From assembly GCA_020809705.1 (NCBI GenBank), contig CP085831.1:1984001-2048000 (forward strand): 64,000 nt of DNA. Direction: 5' to 3'. This DNA is from Calonectria ilicicola (lineage: Eukaryota > Ascomycota > Sordariomycetes > Hypocreales > Nectriaceae). The notes beneath the pieces are model-generated. The model was not told the origin of the DNA. It did no database searches and saw only the letters and a program-made list of their open reading frames with translations. A program made the translations under genes and the position numbers. Below are positions 57,860-64,000 of this stretch, piece by piece. Position 1 is the first letter of the stretch; the number at the start of each line of letters is the position of its first letter.

Positions 57860-58957
57860 ATGGCGCCACCCGAGGGCGCAACGCTGATTCGGTATCGGTC
57901 GCTGGACCGCGCCGCAAACGAGATACGCCTGCTGGAGCTGCAGCCGGCGGCCAGCGGCGACATTACGGAGCGCATTGTGTGCCGCCTGGTGCATGAAAAG
58001 CTCAGCGACTCGTCCGAGTTCGTCGGTCTGTCGGCCCTCTGGGGAGACCTGTCCGTGACCGAGCCCGTGCTGCTCAACGGCGCGCGCGTGGCCGTGCCGC
58101 TCGACATCGCCGAAGCCCTGCGTTACCTCCGCGCCGTCTTCCTGGCCCCGCTGCCGGCCGACGCCGCCGAGCCTCCGCGCCCACCACCCAAGAAGCCGCC
58201 GGGATGGCTCAAGTCGCTGCTCAAGGGAGTCAAGCAGATGTTCGCCGACGAGCCCCGCGCCGGCTCGTCCCGCCCGCCCCTGCGCGTCTGGATCGACCTG
58301 CTGTGTGTCAACCAACGCAATCCACGTGAGGAGGCCGACAAGCGTGCCCTCATGGCCCAGGCCTATCGTCACGCCAAGATGGTTGTCGGGTGGCTGGGCC
58401 CCAAAGACTCAACCTCGGACCTTGCCGTCGAGATTGTCAAGGCCTGGGACAGGTGCATGCCGGCTTCGTTTGGTGAACCCGGCGACCGCGAGGTCCACCC
58501 CGAGAACTACGCCCCCATCCTACAGTGGATGGGCCCCGTCGCCCACTACAGCGAGATCCCCGAGGGCGTAACGGACGCCCGGGACGTTCCCAGCTACCGC
58601 GCCATCTCGGGCTTCCTCAACCGGCCCTACTTTCGCAATGCCTGGATCCTCGACGACATGGCCAAGGCCCGCTTCCCGGCCTTCCTGCTGGGAGATGATA
58701 TTGTCTCGTGGATGCAGGTGCTGCGCCTTAACCGCGTCAACGAAGACATCCGCGACCATGGAGCTGAGATGTTCCCCGACGAACTTCGCCCCCTGCTTGA
58801 ATACATGCCACTGGGTACCGTCTACACCTTCCTCAAGGAGTTTGATGCGCGCCAGAAGCAGGACGGCATCCCCCCCATGACGTTGACCAACACGACGAGC
58901 TCCCTGCGGAGCTCGCAATCCACCACAGGCCTGCGGGGCTCATCATCGAGACAGTGA
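57860..58957 (+). CDS. HET-domain protein with proline-rich insert
   Basis: A single-exon 365-residue protein; the ATG at 57860 lies in an AACATGG context (the frame is open upstream but into low-complexity sequence). It follows the heterokaryon-incompatibility (HET, PF06985) pattern: EIRLLEL at 21-27, a GLSALWGD box (57-63) where most members have LSYVWGD, VPLDIAEAL (79-86), and the core RVWIDLLCVNQRN (142-154) followed by MAQAYRHAKMVVGWLG (165-180). A proline-rich segment (about 97-140) is inserted between the second and third boxes. The downstream RPYFRNAWILDDM segment matches the usual RPWF-R-WV-QE. HET proteins trigger cell death after fusion of unlike hyphae. There is no extra effector domain; a Ser/Thr-rich tail follows. 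The gene is GC-rich. Confidence 0.88.
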   Translation: MAPPEGATLIRYRSLDRAANEIRLLELQPAASGDITERIVCRLVHEKLSDSSEFVGLSALWGDLSVTEPVLLNGARVAVPLDIAEALRYLRAVFLAPLPADAAEPPRPPPKKPPGWLKSLLKGVKQMFADEPRAGSSRPPLRVWIDLLCVNQRNPREEADKRALMAQAYRHAKMVVGWLGPKDSTSDLAVEIVKAWDRCMPASFGEPGDREVHPENYAPILQWMGPVAHYSEIPEGVTDARDVPSYRAISGFLNRPYFRNAWILDDMAKARFPAFLLGDDIVSWMQVLRLNRVNEDIRDHGAEMFPDELRPLLEYMPLGTVYTFLKEFDARQKQDGIPPMTLTNTTSSLRSSQSTTGLRGSSSRQ

Positions 58958-60689
58958 AACAACCAACGACCCGACATTTTTCCATTCCCATATTTAAAAA
59001 ATTTAGCGTAACGACATGACAGCAGGATACCAGGCACAGGCGGCCAAAAATACAACATAACATAACCGACCAATACGAACCCAGGCGGCGGTGCAAGTTG
59101 AAACAACCAACTATGCGCGGGCCCACTTACTACTACTTGACTATACGGCTAAGCGAATATGCGCCTAGCAAAGACGCACGCACAATTGTGCAAAAGCGGT
59201 ATACTATTTGAAAAAAGACCTTTTCAAAGTGTGGGGAGGGGGGAGCCACATAGAGAGCGGTGGGGGCTTGAAGAAAAACTATAACGATTTCAGTCGACGA
59301 CGTGGCCAATAAATGGCACGGTTTTGTTGCCGGGTCATCTCATTTGCACATTTATGCAAACTTGTTTTTAGGAGGAGACGAGTTATTCTTATTATCAATG
59401 AACAACTACTGCTAGGGTTGGTCAGATATTTCTCTCACAACAAAGCATGATGATGCCATGTGATTCTTGGAGCAGGGATTCAATGTATCATCTGTGACCG
59501 GGAGGCAAACGTAAAAAAAAGATCAGGGCCCTTGCATGGGGGACCGGATCAGCCGGATGGAGCGGTATGAAACACTAGTTGCCGCGTTCAAGCATTATTA
59601 GATCTCATGAGGAGTAGATAAAGGCTATAAATGAAACCCATTCAACAACATTTTGAAAGTATAACGGCTTCACTGCCGCAATTGAGTTTTTGCCCTTGAC
59701 AACCTTACGATTTCTTGTCAGCCAGCGTTTAAAAAAAATGGATCTAGGCTTTCCGAAGGGCTGAGAATGCGTTGGTCTAAGCGCAACGCATTTGAGGTGA
59801 ACAGCAATGAAAAAGTGGGTGGAATTGATTATTAGAAACAAACCTCTGGAACTAACAGTTGTTTTAGCGTTTCCCTGCTCAATTGTTCCTATTCTAGCAT
59901 TGCTTTAGTTCTCAAGCACAAGACAACTCGATTACAGCATTAAACTGGCTCTTCCAGTCTTTTCTATTCATGAACAGTCGCACTCTAATAAGAAACTCGT
60001 CTCATGTGCGACTCCATGTTTAAGGCAGCTAGCTCGCTCCTCGGCTTTGCTTGCCTATTGTGTGTATTTTCGCTAGGGCTGTGTATTGAGAGAAATAATA
60101 TTTTCCGGGGGGACCTATATTGCAGCCCTGTGTAACAACACCATTGCGCCTCCATGGTGTGCCAGTCATGCATTGCCGTCGGCATCGTGTCCGGGGAAGA
60201 CAACCAATAATATCCATGCCGACGGCAAAGAATACCCCAATAACTCAACAAAATTGGCACACCCTGGCCATGTCCCCATGTTGCATGTCTATTTAGTCAC
60301 CTGATGGTTCCGTTAGCGTACACAGTCAGCGTCTAATGTGCCGCCTGAGCCCTGTTTGTGCCACTGCAGGTCGCTTAACGGCATCACGACAAACTGGGCA
60401 TTGTGGGGCAAAACACGGGCCAATTGATGACTGATTCCAAACAGTGGCTTGTTCATTAGCCAAATGCACCCAGGGTGTTTGCTCGGTGGCGCTCGTAGCT
60501 CAAGCTGAACTCGAAAGACTATTGAATCTAGAAACATCGAGGCAGCGGAACTAGCTGTTGAAGCACAAGTTGCCAGTAGCGTTCCAAGCCCCTGGAATAT
60601 AGAGATGGCAAACAACACATTTGTTGAAGTCCGGGACCACATTTCATTTTATTTGCCATCCTAGGATATCCAGCCGTCTTTAAGCCACA
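58958..60689. other. Intergenic, no gene recognised
   Basis: Sequence between the HET gene and the small secreted-protein gene. Short frames only. Nothing supported. Confidence 0.45.
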
Positions 60690-61012
60690 ATGAAGTCAGC
60701 GATCGTCCTTTCGACCCTCTTTCTCGGCCTAACAGCGGCCATCCCAGCAAGCGGCTCCCAAAAGAACATAGTTCATGCAAACTGTCACAACGAAAACGAT
60801 GCAGCAGCGGATGCGAGGAATGCGGGATGTAAGAACTTTGAGATTTATTGCAATGTGTTTGGATGCAACTGTGAATGGGGTTACTGGACGACGGCAAACT
60901 ACGTGAATGAGTTTCACCCAAATCAATGTGTGAGTGGAGTTTGGCCCAAGAATTCACCGGGCATTTCAGTTGAACGAGTGACTAGACTAACACCACGCAG
61001 AAACCAAACTGA
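60690..61012 (+). CDS. Small cysteine-rich secreted protein
   Basis: Exon 60690-60929 plus exon 61001-61012, with a 71-bp intron that has a GTGAGT donor, a GACTAACAC branch-like site and a CGCAG acceptor, encode 83 residues. A signal peptide (MKSAIVLSTLFLGLTAA, cleavage near residue 17-20) precedes a mature chain with six cysteines, the even number expected for three disulfides, at residues in NC, GC, YC, GC, NC and QC contexts. The protein ends KPN shortly after the last cysteine. Without splicing the frame would run to 61019 and add a polar tail of about 27 residues, which looks less natural. Size and cysteine content fit a secreted effector or antimicrobial type, but no family is recognised. 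Confidence 0.72.
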
Positions 61013-61648
61013 ATATTAAATAATGCAGATATGTGGCTATGATTACTTTTCTTAATTCGTTGATTCCATGTGTCTTGGTGGAAAAATATGGGAAATCAGC
61101 AGATGTGATCAAAACTGGGAGTAAGCTCGGTTGAAGCATATTGCACGAGATGAACAGTCATATTACCCATCTTTTCCATAAACATGATTAGAAAAAAAAA
61201 CGATGTATTTCCAAGTACTCACATAACTACCCAGCATTCCATTCTGGTTGTGCTATTCTTAGTTAGCCAATAGTTTACAGTGGCTGAGCTTACTAATGCG
61301 TCATCTTCTGCACCACCCAAGCGTGAGGGTGATGAATCATCTCTGCAAGACATTCGCACCGTGCTGTGGGATGCACCAAATAGCTGCAGCACTATCAATC
61401 GGCAAGGTCATCGATTATTGTTAATCGTTTTGCGCCACGAGCGAACTAGATGAGACCCTTGCCTCGCAGGGCTGTGGGGCTCTGGATGAAAACGCAGACA
61501 ACCTATCCACCCCTCACCAAGATCAAGAAGTCATAACGTGCCAGGTATGTTTGAATTCTTGGATATTTTTGAACAAAGCAGTCAATGCTGATAACTTTTT
61601 AAGCAGCGTTACAAATATCTTCCTTTTTCAGCCTCTCAAAGCACGCGG
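61013..61648. other. Intergenic upstream of the HET-repeat gene
   Basis: No coding frame with support. It presumably contains the promoter of the following gene. Confidence 0.4.
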
Positions 61649-64000
61649 ATGCTTCGATTGCTACCTGAGAGAGACCCCGCAGCTCCCATTCGTTGCCAAC
61701 TTTTCGAGTACCCGCTTCTGGATTCTAATGAAGATGTTCATTTGTACGAAGCGTTGTCTTACGTATGGGGCAGTTCTGAAAAGCCCCAGTGCATCTATAT
61801 TGATGGGAAAGTCCTACCTATCACACAGAGTCTCTATGAGGTACTATTGCGTATTCGAAATCATTCTTTTGAGCGAATCCTATGGATAGATGCCATCTGC
61901 ATTAACCAAGACGACAATAACGAACGCTCCATTCAGGTCCGATGCATGGCTCAAATCTACTGCAAAGTGAATCGCGCTATAATTTGGCTCGGTGAAGAAG
62001 CGGCTCAAAGCGATCAAGCCCTCAATGAAGTACGTGCGTCCGCGAGTGGAGAGCCTAGAGGAGATTACAACCATGAGCTGAATAAATCGCCGATCCAAAA
62101 ACTCCTTCACCGGCCATGGTTTCAGCGCATGTGGGAAAGTATAATAATTCATCAAATAAGGTCAAGATAAACTACTAACATGTGAACAGGTTCTGCAGGA
62201 GGTTGCCGCAGCTCGACAGATTGTTGTCATGTGTGGGTCTATACAGATTGACGGATACGTCTTTTATTTAGGCTCGTCATCTCAAGTCTCGGGCCCGATG
62301 CGTTCAGTCATCTCTCTGATAGGGGGAGCAATATTCAGGCCAAAACAGACACCTACTCAAGAAGGCAATCTTTCTCTAGGCATTCGGCCTCTGGGCGAAT
62401 CAATCGACATGTACCATTCCCATAAAGCTACCGAACCTCTCGACAAAATATTCGCCCTATTGGGCATGAGCACTGATGATCCTATGGCAGCAGGCCTGTT
62501 ACCTGACTACAATAGCCCATGGAAGACTGTGTTTCTTAAGCTCATCCAGTTTCTTTGTGGCAAAGAAGTATTAGTTGAGACTTTTGCGAATAAAGATGCC
62601 GCCATTGTCAATGGGAAAGGTGTTTTCCTTGGAAAGATTTCCGAGGTATATCCTGAAATGAACGCTAAAGGCGAAAGATTTGTGATGGTAAAGACCAGGA
62701 ATGCAGAAGGGAAGCTTGTTTTGGAAGGCGCATGGTGGGCCGTTCACGATTCAGCAAACCCTGTACGACCTGGTGATCTCATATGTTGGCTTGATGGGGC
62801 CTCCAAACCGATGGTCCTCAGACCATACTTGGACTTCTTTTTCATCGTCCTGAGTGTGGTGACTTTACCTGAAAAGAAAGTTGGGGGAGAGGTAAAACGT
62901 GATTTTCTATTGGTTTAGGACAGGGATAACTTCCCGGAAAATTTGGAAAATCATCAATACGCAGATTGGAAAAGCACTCGAATCTCTGGTGTGCCAAATT
63001 CTAATTCAGATCCTCAATCCGGCAGGCCCTCCCGTTTACAGAATGTTGCGTTGGTCTTGGAAGATGCAGAGGAGTACGGGGCAGCAGAGAAAAGGCTTCA
63101 GATGTTAGTGGAGGGATATGAAAAAGATTTCGGAAAAATGGACGAACGGACAGTGGCAAGCATAGCAAATCTTGCTAATCTGTATAAAAGCTCAAAAAAC
63201 TGGCTTTCTGCAAAGACCTTGCTCAAACAAGCCATTCTAAGCATGCAAAAAGCAACACTTGGCATGGTGAGAATGATTTCTATTCTTCAATCAGTATGCC
63301 ATGATGAAGAACCAGGGTGCTCGGAGGCAGAAAAATGGAAATCCATGAAATTTCTTCTAAAAGAGAACGACGCGGAGGCTCTAACAGAAGAAGCGCTTCC
63401 TGCGTTTGCGTTTGGTAACGCAGAGGAAATTCGATTTTTGCTCGACGTGAGTGAAAGAAAGTTTTCGATAACCGAAGAAATGATCGCCGCGACAGCAAGG
63501 AACACGATGGATGGGATTGAGGTTATGAAGGTTTTGCTCGAAGGGCGAGCAGAAGAAATCATAATCACTGAAAAACTGGTATCAGTTGCAGCGAGCAACA
63601 GTCATATCGCGGGATTAGAAGTCATCAAGCTTTTACTTGATCAGAAAGGAAATGAGATCCCAATTACAGAGCTTGTCGTCAAAGAAGCAGCGGGGAACAG
63701 TGTCATTGGGCTTGAGATTCTAAATCTTCTCCTCCAAAGGCGAGGAAATAAGGTTCCTCTTACAGAAGATATTGTTATCGCCGCGGCAGGGAATCATGCT
63801 TTCGGACAACAGATCATAGAGACCTTACTAGATGAGCGAGGAGATGAGGTTCCGATTACGGAAGCTATATTGATCGCAGCAGCAAAGAATGATAAACCTC
63901 GGCATGAGATGGTGAAATTCCTACTTACTTAGCGAGGAGGAAAGATTCAAATCACAGCGGATGTTGTCACAGCAGCAGCAGGGAATCGTTCCTTTGGACG
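61649..64000 (+). pseudogene. HET protein with TPR-like and C-terminal 33-residue repeats, damaged, runs off the window
   Basis: Exon 1 (61649-62134) has a textbook HET domain: YEALSYVWG (33-41), ILWIDAICINQDD (77-89) and MAQIYCKVNRAIIWLGEEA (100-118). Exon 2 (from 62190) resumes with VLQEVAAARQIVVMCGS. The donor between them should follow TGG at 62134 but reads GA instead of GT; the branch site ACTAAC and acceptor ACAG are fine. In the same frame, TAG at 62916-62918 stands where such proteins have Trp (LLV-D...NF), and TAG at 63930-63932 stands where the repeats have Gln. Beyond the HET domain there is a TPR-like segment (about 63040-63240), then repeats of about 33 residues with the theme EVPITE-IV-AAAGN...LLLD-RG. 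Both nonsense changes are in the dinucleotide context preferred by RIP. The gene continues past 64000. Confidence 0.8.

Noticed and set aside
57788..58918. Long minus-strand frames opposite the HET gene
   Set aside because: Shadow frames caused by the high GC content of the HET coding strand.

Overview
The window reads as a piece of a filamentous ascomycete (Pezizomycotina) genome. The genes carry short GT-AG introns of about 50-170 bp with CTAAC-type branch sites. The protein families are typically fungal: SAT4/PTH11-like rhodopsin-fold membrane proteins, HET domains, a Crh-type cell-wall transglycosidase, F-box proteins and a P450. One third of the window is an AT-rich block of retrotransposons saturated with C-to-T and G-to-A changes, as expected from repeat-induced point mutation (RIP). 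I recognised no rRNA, tRNA or CRISPR array.

Bases 1 to about 21650 are a nested graveyard of RIP-degraded transposons with no intact gene. Its backbone is a Gypsy-type LTR retrotransposon family with LTRs of about 400 bp, present as a long partial copy A (1253-12177), a copy B sharing an LTR with A (11779-18151) and an internally deleted copy C (19291-21239). Copy A is interrupted by a second complete LTR element (4110-9891: 212-bp LTRs, 5-bp duplication GAGAT), which itself holds a 413-bp GC-richer insertion. Two copies of a Fot1/pogo-like DNA transposon (1-1252 and 15408-17263), an 828-bp insertion (10821-11648) and a 424-bp inverted-repeat element with GC-rich ends (14154-14577) are also visible. 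The paralogous copies supply empty or uninserted versions of several of these sites, so the order of insertion can be read directly.

From about 21650 the composition becomes normal and genes are sparse. In order they are: a SAT4-type membrane protein (22442-23865, minus); a MITE (25309-25606); an LTR end and a kinase fragment (27200-27600); a small secreted protein (28314-28745) overlapping the 3' end of an aminoglycoside-phosphotransferase-like gene (28699-29490, minus); a second MITE (31137-31307); a second SAT4-type protein (31719-33200); a membrane-protein pseudogene with nine in-frame stops (34085-35194, minus); a transcription-factor-like tail fragment; a 1087-residue TPR-CHAT protein (36248-39511); a Crh-type GH16 wall enzyme (40965-42206, minus); a secreted protein of unknown function with an apparent frameshift (45440-47224); an F-box-like protein (47996-49280); a broken cytochrome P450 (49525-51252, minus); a 562-residue protein of unknown function (54208-55896, minus); a HET-domain protein (57860-58957); a small cysteine-rich secreted protein (60690-61012); and a HET protein with C-terminal repeats running off the window (61649 onward), which carries two RIP-type nonsense codons and a damaged splice donor.

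Taken together this looks like an accessory, fast-evolving region, perhaps subtelomeric or the flank of a heterochromatic island. It combines self/non-self and cell-death type genes (two HET proteins and one TPR-CHAT putative protease), secreted and wall proteins, and several genes in the process of being lost. The TPR-CHAT gene is the best candidate for an undescribed system. The RIP-scarred HET-repeat gene and the 562-residue unknown protein come next.
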